A DNA stretch of 64,000 nucleotides from Sphingopyxis sp. L1A2A (GCF_005502465.1 NZ_SCOT01000001.1:240810-304809), one strand, 5' to 3'. Positions 26,917 to 36,924 are shown, counted from the stretch's first letter. Notes: a model not told the origin generated them from the sequence alone. A program made the numbers and translations.

Positions 26917-27489
26917 ATGGAAATCCGCGTCTCTGGCCACCAGATCGAAACCGGCGAAGCGCTGCAGGCGCATGTGTCGGACCGGATGAACGCGATTGCC
27001 GACAAATATTTCTCGCGCGCGATCGGGGCACATGCGACCTTTGGCAAAGGGCCGCACGACAGTTTCCAGTGCGACATCGTCGCGCATGTGATGCAGGGGT
27101 TGGTGCTCAAGGGGCATGGCCAGGCGCAGGACGCGCATGTCGCGTTCGAGGGCGCCGCCGAGCGCATCGAAAAGCAGCTGCGGCGCTATATGCGACGATT
27201 GAAGGACCACAACAACGGCGTGGCCCAGCCATCGCCGACGGTCGATGAGATCGAGGACAATGCGGGTTACACCGTGTTCGACGCGGGCGATGACGAGGAT
27301 GCGGGCGACGCGCCGGCGATCATCGCTGAAACGCGGGTCGATATTCCCAGCAGCAGCGTGTCCGACGCGGTGATGATGCTCGACCTGCGCAACACCAACG
27401 CGCTGCTGTTCGTCAACAGCAAGACCGGCGCGCACAACATGGTCTATCGCCGCGACGACGGGACGATCGGCTGGGTCGAGCCACGATAA
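26917..27489 (+). CDS. hpf: Ribosome hibernation promoting factor, long form
   Basis: A 190-residue long HPF. The N-terminal S30AE domain starts MEIRVSGHQIETGEALQAHV and ends with ERIEKQLRRYMRRLKDH. An acidic linker (AGDDEDAGDAPA) leads to the C-terminal dimerisation domain (MMLDLRNTNALLFVNSKTG, NMVYRRDDGTIGWVEP). Long HPF joins idle 70S ribosomes into 100S dimers in stationary phase. ATG 26917 has GCAGGAG upstream. It precedes ptsN, an old proteobacterial pairing, although rpoN is absent here. Confidence 0.95.
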   Translation: MEIRVSGHQIETGEALQAHVSDRMNAIADKYFSRAIGAHATFGKGPHDSFQCDIVAHVMQGLVLKGHGQAQDAHVAFEGAAERIEKQLRRYMRRLKDHNNGVAQPSPTVDEIEDNAGYTVFDAGDDEDAGDAPAIIAETRVDIPSSSVSDAVMMLDLRNTNALLFVNSKTGAHNMVYRRDDGTIGWVEPR

Positions 27490-27638
27490 GGCTGGATTTT
27501 CTCCGCCAACCGGCATAAGGGCCGCGCCCAACACGTCCTATGCCGGTATGGCGGGGCGCCGGTACGACCGATCCGCAATCGATTGCCCAGGAACGGCCGG
27601 CCCCTCTGCCCGGCGGCTACACAGATTTGACCAGAACA

Positions 27639-28103
27639 ATGAACCTTTCTTCCCTTCTTTATCCCGCGACCGTCCGTGCGCATGTGCAGCTCGATTCGAA
27701 AAAGGCGCTTTTTCCCTTTGTCGGCGATCTCGCCAGCCGTTCGCTCGGCCTCGATGCGGGCGAAGTCAGCGAAGCGTTGCTCGAACGCGAACGGCTCGGT
27801 TCGACCGGATTCGGGCGCGGTATCGCGCTGCCGCACGCCAAAATGGCCGATCTGACCGGGGTGCGCGGCCTGTTTCTGCAATTGTCGCGCCCGATCGATT
27901 TCAACGCGGTCGATGGTCTGCCGGTCGATCTGCTGTTTGTCCTGCTGTCGCCGCTCGATGCCGGCGCCGACCATCTCAAGGCGCTCGCCGGCGTCTCGCG
28001 GATGCTGCGCAACGAACCGATTGCCGAACGACTGCGCGGTGCAAAGAGTGACGAAGCACTGTATGCGCTGCTCGCCGATACCGAAACGCGTGACGCGGCG
28101 TAA
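27639..28103 (+). CDS. ptsN: PTS IIA-like nitrogen regulatory protein PtsN
   Basis: A 154-residue EIIA-Ntr domain. The phosphorylated His lies in GRGIALPHAK (His 66), with RERLGSTGFG just before and FVLLSPLDAGADHLKALAGVSRML after. PtsN is the end acceptor of the nitrogen PTS chain and tunes potassium and nitrogen responses. ATG 27639 begins the domain; an in-frame ATG at 27540 would add 33 residues without resemblance to the family. The 150-bp gap after hpf leaves room for a separate promoter. Confidence 0.93.
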   Translation: MNLSSLLYPATVRAHVQLDSKKALFPFVGDLASRSLGLDAGEVSEALLERERLGSTGFGRGIALPHAKMADLTGVRGLFLQLSRPIDFNAVDGLPVDLLFVLLSPLDAGADHLKALAGVSRMLRNEPIAERLRGAKSDEALYALLADTETRDAA

Positions 28104-28124
28104 CGCCGCGGCGCGGGCCATTCC

Positions 28125-28463
28125 ATGCCGCGGCTGACCAGCCGCTTTCTCGTCGATCTGTTGCTCCGCCGGACCGAATCGGCTGGTGGCTTTGCCACCG
28201 TGATCGCCAAGGGCGATGAGCATTCGGGGACCATATTGCTCCAATGCCGCGAACGCGGCGTGCCCGGCCCGCTGCTCGAACGGCGTTTTTCGGCGAGTGG
28301 CCACTATATCTGGGAGGCGGTCGGCCCGGACGACCCCAAGGATGGTGAATCGCGCGCCAACTACCAGAACCGGCGGCAACAGGCCGATCCCGATTTGTGG
28401 ATCGTTGAACTGGATATCGCAGATGCGCCACGACTCGTCGCGGAGTGGGCCGCGTTAACTTGA
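28125..28463 (+). CDS. DUF1491 family protein
   Basis: A 112-residue protein with the DUF1491 pattern: VDLLLRRTESAGGFATVIAKGDEHSGTILL, then a short linker with WEAVGPDD, and PDLWIVELDIADAPRLV at the C-terminus. It is widespread in alphaproteobacteria and uncharacterised. It is 21 bp behind ptsN and probably on the same transcript. Confidence 0.82.
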   Translation: MPRLTSRFLVDLLLRRTESAGGFATVIAKGDEHSGTILLQCRERGVPGPLLERRFSASGHYIWEAVGPDDPKDGESRANYQNRRQQADPDLWIVELDIADAPRLVAEWAALT

Positions 28464-28656
28464 CTCTGTTGCAGCGCACAATAAGTAGCGCCCATTCGAT
28501 AACGCGTAGGTCGTTCCGTGGGTTGCATCGCCTTGGTGATGTCCCGAAAAACCGGGTTGGACACGCAGTCGGACGATGACCGCAGGCGGTATTGGGCCAT
28601 AGCCCCCCACCTGTTTTGAAAGTTTCGGTTCATCGGCCGCACTTTTGACGGACACT

Positions 28657-29325
28657 ATGAGTCGTATTTTGAACGTGGCCAGCGTGGCTGCCGTCGGCAT
28701 GACTGCCGCCACCATGCTGCTTTTGGCGGAACCCGGCTTTGCAAGCGATCTTGCCGCCGACGCCAATCTTCCCGCCCTGATCGCCCCTAGCGCCGATGCG
28801 CCGGTTGTGGCTGAACAGGCGGATCTGTCGATCAAGGCCGATACGCCGATCGACGGCATTACCGAAAATACCGACGAAGCACCGGCCCCCGAATCGAAAC
28901 CGGCGCCGGTCACCGCCGAATCGCTCGCGGCGCTGGTCGCCGCGACCCCTCGCCCGGCGGACATGGATCCTGAGCTGCGCTGCCTTGCCGGCACCGTCTA
29001 TTTCGAGTCGCGTGGCGAATCGCTCGTTGGCCAGCTTGCGGTCGCGCACGTCGTGATCAACCGCGCCCAGTCGGGCCGCTTCCCCAAAAGCCTGTGCGGT
29101 GTGGTCCATCAGCGCAGCCAGTTCAGCTTTGTCCGCGGCGGCAAGATGCCGGCGATCCGCGAAGGCGCGCAGTGGAACAATGCTATCGCAATCGCACAGA
29201 TCGCCCGCGACGGCAGCTGGAAGAATCATGCACCGGGCGCGTTGTTCTTCCACGCCCGCTACGTCTCGCCCGGCTGGCGCAAGACGCGCATCGCGCAGAT
29301 CGACAACCACATCTTCTATCGCTGA
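28657..29325 (+). CDS. SleB-type cell wall hydrolase
   Basis: A 222-residue exported protein. A signal peptide ends about residue 29 (AEPGFA-SD), an acidic Pro/Ala linker follows, and the catalytic Hydrolase_2 (SleB) domain begins near residue 100 (LRCLAGTVYFESRGE). The Glu in YFESRGE is the expected acid, and LAVAHVVINRAQSGRFP, QFSFVRGG and HARYVSPGW are family blocks. Members cut peptidoglycan glycan strands. ATG 28657 was chosen; a TTG at 28645 would add four residues. It is preceded by a 193-bp gap that should hold its promoter. Confidence 0.87.
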   Translation: MSRILNVASVAAVGMTAATMLLLAEPGFASDLAADANLPALIAPSADAPVVAEQADLSIKADTPIDGITENTDEAPAPESKPAPVTAESLAALVAATPRPADMDPELRCLAGTVYFESRGESLVGQLAVAHVVINRAQSGRFPKSLCGVVHQRSQFSFVRGGKMPAIREGAQWNNAIAIAQIARDGSWKNHAPGALFFHARYVSPGWRKTRIAQIDNHIFYR

Positions 29326-29395
29326 GGCGCACGTCGCCGGCAGCGGCCGCATCCCATTCATTGCCAAGCCATATTTGGTGGCGCATGATGCGCTG

Positions 29396-30007
29396 ATGAT
29401 GCGTCAACTTTCTGTCGCCCTGCTCGGTGCAGCGGCGCTCTCGTTCGGCGGCTGTGCCACCGCGGTGCCGCCGGTTGAAGTCACCCGTTTCCATAACGCA
29501 GTTCCCAGCTGGGCGCCGGGGACGCGCTATGCGATCGCGACGGCGCCGCTCGACGGCCCGGCGGCGGGGATGCCCTCGCTCGAGTGGAACAGCTATCGCG
29601 CCGCGGTCGATCAGCAATTGCAGCGCCAGGGGCTGGTCGCGGCGGGGAGCAATGAGCGCGCGCCGTTGTTGGTCCGCGTCGCCTTTGAGCGGAGCGAGCA
29701 GCCGAGCGCCGGTCGCCGGTCGCCGGTCTCGGTCGGGGTCGGCGGTTCGACGGGAAGCTATGGGTCGGGGGTCGGGCTGGGGATCGGGCTCAACCTTGGC
29801 GGCGGGCCGAAAAGGACGGCTGATGTACAGCTGTCGGTGCGTATCGACGATGCCGCGACCGGACAGGCCCTTTGGGAAGGCCGCGCGCTGGCCGCGATCC
29901 CGGTAAAGGCGCCGGCGTCACAGCCGTCGCTCGCCGCGGCAAAATTGGCTGAGGCCTTATTCAAGGACTTCCCCGGCGAATCGGGACGCACTATCAGCGT
30001 CCCATGA
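29396..30007 (+). CDS. DUF4136-type lipoprotein
   Basis: A protein of about 203 residues with a short signal and a lipobox-like LSFGGC (Cys about residue 20). The mature part has [27 protein letters not shown], a glycine-rich loop ([20 protein letters not shown]) and [21 protein letters not shown], as in the DUF4136 family of envelope lipoproteins of unknown role. Two consecutive ATGs (29396, 29399) are possible starts. The stop overlaps the next start by 4 bp. Confidence 0.75.
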   Translation: MMRQLSVALLGAAALSFGGCATAVPPVEVTRFHNAVPSWAPGTRYAIATAPLDGPAAGMPSLEWNSYRAAVDQQLQRQGLVAAGSNERAPLLVRVAFERSEQPSAGRRSPVSVGVGGSTGSYGSGVGLGIGLNLGGGPKRTADVQLSVRIDDAATGQALWEGRALAAIPVKAPASQPSLAAAKLAEALFKDFPGESGRTISVP

Positions 30008-31125
30008 CCATCACCATCAACGCCGCTTTCGACAGCGGCAATATCGTCGTGGATTCGATCGACGGCACCGCGGCGCGCCTGTCGATCCGCAAGGATCGCG
30101 AATCGGATTTCTTCCAATGGTTCCACTTCCGCGTGGCGTGCGCCGTCGGCGACGCACTCGAACTGGCGATCACCGGGCTCGACGCCTCAGCCTATCCTGA
30201 CGGCTGGCCGGGCTATGCGGCATGCGCCAGCTATGACCGCGACTATTGGTTCCGCCTTGACACCAGCTACGATGCCAAAGCAGGCGGGGGCACGCTGACC
30301 ATCCGCCACACCGCCGAAAGCCCGATCCTCTACCTTGCCTATTTCGCCCCTTTCTCGATGGAGCGCCACCACGACCTGGTCGCCAGCGTGGCCGAGTGCG
30401 AGGGCGTCACCTATCGCTCGCTTGGCACCAGTATCGAAGGCCAGCCGATCGACTGCCTCGAAATGGGCAGCGGCGACACCCAAGTGTGGCTCTATGCGCG
30501 CCAGCATCCGGGTGAGAGCATGGCCGAATGGTGGATCGAGGGCGCGCTCGAAAAGCTCACCGATCCGGCCGACCCGCATGCGCGCTCGCTGCTCAAGAAA
30601 TGCCGCTTTCACATCGTGCCGAACATGAATCCCGACGGATCGTGCCGCGGCCATCTGCGGACCAATTTCGCGGGGGTGAACCTCAACCGCGAATGGGACA
30701 ATCCAACCGCCGAGCGCAGCCCCGAAGTGCTGTGCGTCCTGGGCGCGATGGACGAAAGCGGCGTCGATTGGGCGATGGACGTCCATGGCGATGAAGCGAT
30801 CCCGGCGGTGTTCCTCGCCGGCTTTGAAGGCATCCCGTCGCTCAAACCTGAGCAGCTGGACCAATATAAGGCGTTCCAGACGGCGCTTGCCGCGAACACC
30901 CCCGATTTTCAGGTCGCGCTCGGCTATAGCGAATCGGCGCCGGGCAAGGCCAATCTGTCGATGTCGACCACCCAGCTCGCCGAACGTTTCGGCGCGGTGT
31001 CGATGACGATCGAGATGCCGTTCAAGGACAATGACGACCTGCCCGACCCGGTCGCCGGCTGGTCGCCCGAACGCTCGAAACTGCTCGCGCACGCGTGCCT
31101 GGCGACATTGGACCAGATGCTGTGA
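30004..31125 (+). CDS. M14 family zinc carboxypeptidase (cytosolic CCP-like)
   Basis: A 373-residue protein without a signal peptide. An N-terminal beta domain (residues 1-125) precedes the peptidase domain. The zinc site is [13 protein letters not shown] (His, Glu) and MDVHGDE (His); [20 protein letters not shown] and NREW form the substrate pocket, and TIEMPF carries the catalytic Glu. This domain order is that of cytosolic M14 carboxypeptidases; the bacterial substrate is unknown. It is coupled by 4-bp overlaps to the lipoprotein gene and to the GNAT gene. Confidence 0.88.
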   Translation: MTITINAAFDSGNIVVDSIDGTAARLSIRKDRESDFFQWFHFRVACAVGDALELAITGLDASAYPDGWPGYAACASYDRDYWFRLDTSYDAKAGGGTLTIRHTAESPILYLAYFAPFSMERHHDLVASVAECEGVTYRSLGTSIEGQPIDCLEMGSGDTQVWLYARQHPGESMAEWWIEGALEKLTDPADPHARSLLKKCRFHIVPNMNPDGSCRGHLRTNFAGVNLNREWDNPTAERSPEVLCVLGAMDESGVDWAMDVHGDEAIPAVFLAGFEGIPSLKPEQLDQYKAFQTALAANTPDFQVALGYSESAPGKANLSMSTTQLAERFGAVSMTIEMPFKDNDDLPDPVAGWSPERSKLLAHACLATLDQML

Positions 31126-31595
31126 GCGCGGCGGCGGCTTGGCGGATCGTCGAAGATGATCTGTCGGGCGCCGCGATCCGCGCCCTGCTCGAACAGCATT
31201 TTGCCGGGATGCTCGCCAATTCACCGGCGGGCAGCTGTCACTTCCTCGACTTCGACGGGCTGAATGCCGCCGACGTGACCTTCTGGTCGATCCACGACTG
31301 CGATGCGCTGGCGGGGTGCGGGGCGCTCAGGATGCTCGACGCCGCGCATGGCGAGATCAAATCGATGCGCACCGCCGACGCCTTCCTGCGCCGCGGTGTC
31401 GCGGCGCACATGCTCGACCATATCATCGCCGAGGCAAAAGCCCGCGGGCTCGGGCGGCTCAGCCTCGAAACCGGCTCGGGCGCTGCGTTCGCCCCGGCGA
31501 TCGCGCTCTATCGCCGCTATGGCTTTGCCGATTGCGAACCCTTTGCCGATTACCAGCCCGATCCGTTCAGCCGCTTCATGACGCGCGAAATCTAG
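31122..31595 (+). CDS. GNAT family N-acetyltransferase
   Basis: A 157-residue GNAT protein. The acetyl-CoA loop is [21 protein letters not shown], following the central strand GEIKS, and [25 protein letters not shown] is the typical C-terminal block. The substrate is unknown. The start is a GTG at 31122 that overlaps the carboxypeptidase stop (GTGA); an in-frame ATG at 31095 would lie deeper inside that gene. A strong hairpin follows the stop. Confidence 0.85.
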   Translation: MSAAAAWRIVEDDLSGAAIRALLEQHFAGMLANSPAGSCHFLDFDGLNAADVTFWSIHDCDALAGCGALRMLDAAHGEIKSMRTADAFLRRGVAAHMLDHIIAEAKARGLGRLSLETGSGAAFAPAIALYRRYGFADCEPFADYQPDPFSRFMTREI

Positions 31596-31602
31596 CTGCG
31601 CA

Positions 31603-31634
31603 AACGGGGTCCGGAAGGGACTCCGGACCCCGTT
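31603..31634. terminator. Bidirectional hairpin terminator
   Basis: AACGGGGTCCGGA and TCCGGACCCCGTT form a perfect 13-bp stem around a 6-nt loop, between the convergent GNAT and hsp20 genes. Confidence 0.8.
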
Positions 31635-31657
31635 CGTGGTCGGAGTTCGTGGGCAGG

Positions 31658-32113
31658 CTATGCCGCCTGCTTATCCTCGATCACCGGGGCACTGCCGCCG
31701 ATCGCAATCTTGTGCGGCTTCATCGCCTCGGGCACTTCGCGTACCAGGTCGATGGTCAGCAGCCCGTCGGCGAGGTCCGCCTGATCGACGCGCACGAAAT
31801 CGGCGAGCTGGAAGCGGCGCTCGAAGGCGCGCGTCGCGATGCCGCTATACAACAGCTGGCGGCCTTCGCCCTCGGAGGCGGGCGCCTTGCGACCGCTGAC
31901 GGTCAGCATATTCTGCTGCGCGACGATGTCGATCTCGTCGCTCTTGAACCCCGCGACCGCCACGGTGATGCGGAAATGGTCGTCGGCGATTTTTTCGATG
32001 TCGAACGGCGGATAATTTTCGGCGCCCGACCCGCTGGTTTCGAGGAAATCGAACAGGCGATCGAAACCGACGGTCGATCGGCGATAGGGGGTCCAGTCGA
32101 AGCTGTTACGCAT
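31658..32113 (-). CDS. Hsp20 family small heat-shock protein (IbpA-like)
   Basis: A 151-residue small heat-shock protein. It opens [20 protein letters not shown], carries the alpha-crystallin domain ([46 protein letters not shown]) and ends in a short tail with the I-A-I motif KIAIGG. It holds unfolded proteins for refolding. GGAAGGA lies about 8 nt before ATG 32113. The leader may act as an RNA thermometer (see the region 32114-32168). Confidence 0.93.
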   Translation of the reverse strand: MRNSFDWTPYRRSTVGFDRLFDFLETSGSGAENYPPFDIEKIADDHFRITVAVAGFKSDEIDIVAQQNMLTVSGRKAPASEGEGRQLLYSGIATRAFERRFQLADFVRVDQADLADGLLTIDLVREVPEAMKPHKIAIGGSAPVIEDKQAA

Positions 32114-32168
32114 GGGTCATTCCTTCCTTGTGCAAAGCGAAGTCACGGGACCGCGGCGGGACGCCGCG
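32114..32168 (-). promoter_or_regulatory. Possible ROSE-like thermometer leader of hsp20
   Basis: On the minus strand a 7-bp hairpin (CGCGGCG/CGCCGCG) is followed by CUUU-GCAC-AAGG, a weak stem that hides part of the ribosome site. Small heat-shock genes in alphaproteobacteria often have ROSE leaders, but the key UUGCU-type bulge is not clear here. Confidence 0.3.
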
Positions 32169-32304
32169 ATCACCACCCGGCCCCGTATCGGCGGCCGGAT
32201 GCTGCAAATCTGGGTGCGGGCGAAACCATTTCAAGAGGGGCGTTGGCCTTCGCGCCAAAGCCGCGCTATGGGGCGGCGAATTCGCTCCATCCGAAGGACA
32301 GACC

Positions 32305-32991
32305 ATGCCCCAGCTCATCCTCATCCGTCACGGCCAGTCGCAGTGGAACCTTGAAAACCGCTTCACCGGCTGGTGGGATGTCGATGTCACCGAAAAAGGC
32401 GCGGCCGAGGCGTGGGCGGCGGGCGAGTTGATGAAATCGCGGGGCGTCGCCCCCGACACCTGTTTCACCTCGGTCCAGTCGCGGGCGATCAAGACGCTCA
32501 ATCTCGCGCTCGAGGCGATGGGGCGGTTGTGGCTGCCGGTGACCAAGGACTGGCGCTTGAACGAACGCCATTATGGCGGGCTGACCGGGCTCGACAAGGC
32601 CGAGACCGCGGCCAAGCATGGCGATGATCAGGTCAAGATCTGGCGCCGCAGCTTTGACATCCCGCCGCCGCCGCTCGATGCGGGATCGCCTTATGAACTG
32701 GCGAGTGACCCGCGCTATGCCGGCATCGCGATCCCATCGACCGAAAGCCTGAAGGACACGATCGCGCGCGTCCTCCCCTATTATCAGAGCGCGATCGTGC
32801 CCGAGCTTGCCGCGGGCAAGACGGTGCTGATCTCGGCGCATGGCAACAGCCTGCGCGCGCTGGTCAAGCATCTGTCGGCCATTTCGGATGCCGACATCAC
32901 CAGCCTCGAAATCCCGACCGGCCAGCCGATCGTCTACGAACTGAACGACGACCTGACGGCGCGCGAACGCTATTATCTGAGCGAGCGGTAA
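32305..32991 (+). CDS. gpmA: 2,3-bisphosphoglycerate-dependent phosphoglycerate mutase
   Basis: A 228-residue histidine-phosphatase-superfamily enzyme interconverting 3- and 2-phosphoglycerate in glycolysis. The phosphohistidine motif is [12 protein letters not shown], then [29 protein letters not shown], a Trp/Pro-rich segment [12 protein letters not shown] and [14 protein letters not shown]. All blocks match GpmA rather than broad phosphatases. ATG 32305 has AAGGA about 7 nt upstream; a longer frame to 32128 lacks support. Confidence 0.96.
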   Translation: MPQLILIRHGQSQWNLENRFTGWWDVDVTEKGAAEAWAAGELMKSRGVAPDTCFTSVQSRAIKTLNLALEAMGRLWLPVTKDWRLNERHYGGLTGLDKAETAAKHGDDQVKIWRRSFDIPPPPLDAGSPYELASDPRYAGIAIPSTESLKDTIARVLPYYQSAIVPELAAGKTVLISAHGNSLRALVKHLSAISDADITSLEIPTGQPIVYELNDDLTARERYYLSER

Positions 32992-32995
32992 GTTC

Positions 32996-33023
32996 CTGTT
33001 CCCCGGCGAAAGCCGGAGAACAG
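32996..33023. terminator. Hairpin between gpmA and the TonB-dependent receptor gene
   Basis: CTGTTCCCCGGC and GCCGGAGAACAG form a 12-bp stem with one mismatch and a GAAA tetraloop, just after gpmA and between convergent genes. It probably serves both. Confidence 0.65.
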
Positions 33024-33025
33024 AA

Positions 33026-35116
33026 TCATAGCGTTCCCGTTACCGTCAGCTGGAAATATTGCCCGAATTTGCGCTGCCGACTTTCGCGGAACGCAATCGG
33101 TCCGTCGCGGCGGTCGACAAACACGGTGCGGTCAAAGCCGTCCTTCATCCCCGCAAGGTTGCGGTACGACAGCTTCACCGTAAAGCCGGCAACATCCTTA
33201 TGCTCGACAAAGGCGGTCACGAACGCGCCGTCGGTATATTCGCGCTCGATCGCGCCCAGACGCAAATTGGGGCTGTAGCGCTCGTCGAAATAGCCCGCGC
33301 CCCACGCCAGGTTCGTCGCCGGAATATCGTGGCGCAGGCTCAGGTCGACAAGATATTCCTGCCCCTCGCTCTGATCGCGCCACACGCCGGTCAGCGGGTC
33401 GCGCACGCGGTTGCGCCGCCAGGTCAGGTCGCTGTTGATCCGGGCGCCTTTCCAGCCCAACCGGTCGAGCAGCAGCGTCGCCCTTGAACTGACGCGATAC
33501 AGATGCGCTCCTGGCAGATTGCCGCGGCCTTCGGTGGTCGGCGACAGCGGAATCTGATCGACCAGATCCTGCGCATAGGCATAAGCGAACGCGACCGAGG
33601 CATTGCCCCACGCGCCCATGTCCTGGACCAACTCCAGCTCGGTGCGGTTGACAATCGGCGGGACGAGCAGGCCGTTGCCGCCATTGCCCTGGCCGTTGGC
33701 GACGTCGACCGAACTGGCAAAATCAAAGAAATTCAGCTGATCGACACGGCGCTGCACGAACCAGTTGACCGTCGTCTTGTCGCTCAGCTTCCATGCCAGC
33801 GCGACCTTGCCCTTGGGGCGAATGAAGCGGCGCGTCAGGCCGCCCGGCCCCGACGACGACAGCTCGCTATATTCGGCGCCGAGGTTGACCTGTGCGGTCA
33901 GATTGGGGGCGAGCGTGCGCCCCCAGGTCAGCGAGGCGTCGCCGCGCTTTTCCTCGACCTTGGTCGTTTCGCCGCCGAAGACGACGGGCAGGAAGCTGCC
34001 GTCGGGTTGAAGCGTCGCGAACTCGGCATCGACGTCGAGGCTGTTATACGCCCCTTCCAGCGCGACCTGCCAGTCGGTGCCGTCCGCGGAGCGCCAGCCA
34101 TATTCGCCGCGCAGGATCGATTCGCTTTCGTCGGCGGTCTGCTTGAACCGCTCGCCGCTGCGCCCGCCGATGTCGCGATCGACGACAAAGGTGTCGACGA
34201 AAGGGCTATGTTCAAAGCGATAGAGCCCAATCAGCTTCAGCCGGCCCTTGCCCAACCCCAGCTCATAATCGCCGCCGATGTCGAAATTATGCTCGTCTTC
34301 GATCGATTCGAACGTCTCGCGCACGGTGCCGTTGGCCGACCGGACCGAAATCCCGCTTACCTTATCCTCCAGCTGCTGCAACTGGCCGCCCAGATTGAAA
34401 TTCCATTTGTTGCCGCCGCCCGTCGTGCGCGCCAGCGCCAGCGCCAGGCGCGGCCGATCGCCGTAATAGGTGGCGAATTCGTCGCGCGTGAACTGCAACA
34501 CGCCATTGCCGTCGAACCGCTGTTCGGGGCCCCAATGGCCCTGCCGGGTCGCTTCGTTCTTCAGGCTGAGCGTGACATTGGTGCCGCCCAGCTTGCCGGT
34601 GGTCGAAACCTCGCCGGCCAGCCAATTGTCGGCGATCCGGGGACGCCATTCGGGTTGCCAGCGGATCGTGGTCTTGAACCCATTGTCGGCCGCGCCCGCG
34701 ACCAATACGACGTTGGCGACCTGGCCGGTCAGACCGGGGACGTTCAGGCTCGCGCCGTCGACGATCTCGACATAGGCGACCTGGGTGGCGGCAATGCGTT
34801 GCAGTGCGCTGCGCGCGTCGGTCGATTTGTTGGCGATCCGCTCGCCGTTGATCAGAACATTCTCGGTCGCCGCACCCAGTCCGCGGCCGCCGCCGTTGGT
34901 CCCGGTGACGATCAGGAAGCCAGGCACTTTTTCGACCATATCGAGCGCGGTGCGCGGGGCAAAGCGCGCGAAGTCGGATGCGCCATAACGCTGGCCGCCG
35001 CTGGGCGGTTCAGCGGTCTCGGGCGTTGCCGCGACCGGGCCGTCCTGGGCCAGCGCCGGGGCGCCGACCAGCGTGACGGCAACACCGATCGATAGTCTCC
35101 AGGCGATTGCCCGCAT
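33026..35116 (-). CDS. TonB-dependent outer-membrane receptor
   Basis: A 696-residue protein with a signal peptide (cleavage near APALAQ-DG). A plug domain follows (RTALDMVEKVPGFLIVTG, ENVLINGERIANKSTDARSAL, about residues 50-140), then a long beta-barrel with alternating hydrophobic residues. It should import a chelate or large nutrient using TonB energy, but no clue to the ligand is visible. No convincing TonB box is seen, and the C-terminus ends TVTGTL rather than the usual aromatic. ATG 35116 was chosen; ATG 35128 is an alternative. It is not next to regulatory or transport genes. Confidence 0.8.
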   Translation of the reverse strand: MRAIAWRLSIGVAVTLVGAPALAQDGPVAATPETAEPPSGGQRYGASDFARFAPRTALDMVEKVPGFLIVTGTNGGGRGLGAATENVLINGERIANKSTDARSALQRIAATQVAYVEIVDGASLNVPGLTGQVANVVLVAGAADNGFKTTIRWQPEWRPRIADNWLAGEVSTTGKLGGTNVTLSLKNEATRQGHWGPEQRFDGNGVLQFTRDEFATYYGDRPRLALALARTTGGGNKWNFNLGGQLQQLEDKVSGISVRSANGTVRETFESIEDEHNFDIGGDYELGLGKGRLKLIGLYRFEHSPFVDTFVVDRDIGGRSGERFKQTADESESILRGEYGWRSADGTDWQVALEGAYNSLDVDAEFATLQPDGSFLPVVFGGETTKVEEKRGDASLTWGRTLAPNLTAQVNLGAEYSELSSSGPGGLTRRFIRPKGKVALAWKLSDKTTVNWFVQRRVDQLNFFDFASSVDVANGQGNGGNGLLVPPIVNRTELELVQDMGAWGNASVAFAYAYAQDLVDQIPLSPTTEGRGNLPGAHLYRVSSRATLLLDRLGWKGARINSDLTWRRNRVRDPLTGVWRDQSEGQEYLVDLSLRHDIPATNLAWGAGYFDERYSPNLRLGAIEREYTDGAFVTAFVEHKDVAGFTVKLSYRNLAGMKDGFDRTVFVDRRDGPIAFRESRQRKFGQYFQLTVTGTL

Positions 35117-35216
35117 AAATCCCCCCATAAGCCGCGGCGAAACAAAGTTACGCCCGCCGCGTCATAAGGAAGGTCGTCGCAAAACTATGTCACAATATCC
35201 ACCAACGGTCGGTGGG

Positions 35217-35239
35217 GATCGATCAGCAAACGATCGATC
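35217..35239 (-). terminator. Hairpin after dapD
   Basis: Two GATCGATC arms pair perfectly around a 7-nt loop, 5 nt past the dapD stop. A second short stem (CCACC/GGTGG, 35199-35215) follows in the transcript. There is no T-run. Confidence 0.4.
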
Positions 35240-35244
35240 GCCCG

Positions 35245-36087
35245 TCAGTCGCGCAGCAGCTCGTTGATCCCGGTCTTGGCGCGCGTCTTGGCATCGACGC
35301 GCTTGACGATCACGGCGCAGTACAGCGACGGGCCGGGCGATCCGTCGGGCAACGGCTTGCCGGGCATCGCGCCGGGGACGACAACCGCGTAAGGCGGCAC
35401 TTCGCCGATGAAAATCTCGCCCGTGGCGCGGTCGACGATCTTGGTCGACGCGCCCAGATAGACCCCCATCGACAGCACCGCACCCTCGCGCACGATCACG
35501 CCCTCGGCGACCTCGGCGCGCGCGCCGATGAAGGCGCCGTCCTCGATCACCACCGGTCCGGCCTGCAGCGGTTCTAGTACACCGCCAATACCGGCGCCGC
35601 CCGACAGATGGACGTTGGCGCCGATCTGGGCGCAGCTGCCGACCGTTGCCCAGGCGTCGACCATCGACCCCTCACCGACATAGGCGCCGATATTGACGAA
35701 GCTCGGCAGCAACACCGCGCCCTTGCTGATAAAGGCGCCGCGGCGGACGATCGAACCGGGCACGGCGCGGAAGCCTGCGTCGCGAAAACGGTTCTCGCCC
35801 CAGCCGGCAAATTTCGACGGCACCTTGTCCCACCAGCGCGCGCCGCCGGGGCCGCCCTCGATCAATTCCATGTCGTTCAGGCGGAACGACAGCAGCACCG
35901 CCTTTTTCAGCCACTGGTTGACCTGCCACAGCCCGTCGGTCTGGCGCTGTGCGACGCGAAAGCTGCCGTCGTCGAGCCCGGCGAGCGCGGTTTCGACCGC
36001 GTCGCGCACCGCGCCCTGCGTCGTCAGCCCCAATGTGTCGCGATCGTCCCACGCGGCGTCGATCGTTGATTGCAGGTCGGTCGTCAT
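35245..36087 (-). CDS. dapD: 2,3,4,5-tetrahydropyridine-2,6-dicarboxylate N-succinyltransferase
   Basis: A 280-residue DapD for lysine and meso-diaminopimelate synthesis. The N-terminal helical part ([10 protein letters not shown]) and FRLNDMELI precede a left-handed beta helix with hexapeptide repeats ([42 protein letters not shown]), and [12 protein letters not shown] near the end. ATG 36087 overlaps the stop of the HAD gene by 4 bp; an in-frame extension to 36219 is not conserved. Its pairing with a HAD phosphatase is frequent in alphaproteobacteria. Confidence 0.96.
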   Translation of the reverse strand: MTTDLQSTIDAAWDDRDTLGLTTQGAVRDAVETALAGLDDGSFRVAQRQTDGLWQVNQWLKKAVLLSFRLNDMELIEGGPGGARWWDKVPSKFAGWGENRFRDAGFRAVPGSIVRRGAFISKGAVLLPSFVNIGAYVGEGSMVDAWATVGSCAQIGANVHLSGGAGIGGVLEPLQAGPVVIEDGAFIGARAEVAEGVIVREGAVLSMGVYLGASTKIVDRATGEIFIGEVPPYAVVVPGAMPGKPLPDGSPGPSLYCAVIVKRVDAKTRAKTGINELLRD

Positions 36088-36776
36088 GAAATCCCCCAGG
36101 GTGCAGGCCCCCAAAATTCTGGAAGCGTATCGAGCCAGTCGGCAAGGTCGCTGACGTGAAAATCGACCTGGTCCGGCAGGTGGTCGCGATGGCCGCTTTC
36201 GCTGCCATTGTCCAGCCACACGGTGGTCATTCCCAGCGCTTTTGCCGGGGTCAGGTTACGCGCCATATCCTCGACGAACAGGCTGCGCGCTGGGTCGATG
36301 CCGAGGTGCGCCGCCATCATGGCATAGGCCGCGGGATCGGGTTTCGGGGTGTAGGAGGTGGCGCGGATGTCGCAGATGCCGCCGAACAGGTCGGCGATGC
36401 CGCGGGCGTCCAGCACGCGCGCGGCATAATCGGCGTCGGCGTTGGTAAAGACCAGCTTGCGTCCGGGCAGACGTTCAAGGCCCGCCCGCAGCCGCGCGTC
36501 GGGCGCGATGCGGTCGAGCGCGATGGCGTGAACATCGACCAGAAAATGCTCGGGATCGACGCCGTGATGCCGCATCAACCCCGCCATCGTCGTACCATGA
36601 TCGTGGAAATATTGCTTCTGCACCCGCCGCGCTTCGACGGCATCGACGTCCAGCAGCCGCATGATGAAGGCGCCCATGCGCGCGTCGATCAGGTCGAACA
36701 GCTTCGCCGACGGCGGATAGAGGGTGTTGTCGAGATCGAAGATCCAGCAATCGATATGGTCGAGCGAGACGGGCAT
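36084..36776 (-). CDS. HAD family hydrolase, pyrimidine 5'-nucleotidase type
   Basis: A 230-residue HAD phosphatase. Motif I is [12 protein letters not shown] (Asp 14, Asp 16), motif [10 protein letters not shown], motif [12 protein letters not shown] and motif [19 protein letters not shown]. The FDLDNTLY signature groups it with SDT1/YjjG-like pyrimidine 5'-nucleotidases. ATG 36776 starts at the fold; ATGs at 36791 and 36815 are possible. It is the first gene of a unit with dapD and is divergent from the S8 protease gene. Confidence 0.85.
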   Translation of the reverse strand: MPVSLDHIDCWIFDLDNTLYPPSAKLFDLIDARMGAFIMRLLDVDAVEARRVQKQYFHDHGTTMAGLMRHHGVDPEHFLVDVHAIALDRIAPDARLRAGLERLPGRKLVFTNADADYAARVLDARGIADLFGGICDIRATSYTPKPDPAAYAMMAAHLGIDPARSLFVEDMARNLTPAKALGMTTVWLDNGSESGHRDHLPDQVDFHVSDLADWLDTLPEFWGPAPWGIS

Positions 36777-36924
36777 GACGGAGCGGCGCATAAGGGCTGG
36801 GGTGGACGGCGGCAAGCGGTGTCGCTTTACCTTCCTGCAATGTCTTTGGCCTTACATTGGAAACTGCTAATCCAGTCGGCATCCGGGCGAACGCCGGGAT
36901 ATCGAAGAGTGAAGGGGAGCGGCG

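Noticed and set aside
28464..28656. Possible small RNA gene before the cell-wall hydrolase
   Set aside because: No convincing hairpin series or terminator was found; it is best seen as a promoter-bearing spacer.
33503..35095. A 530-residue frame antisense to the TonB-dependent receptor
   Set aside because: Shadow of the receptor gene; no signal, domain or start context.
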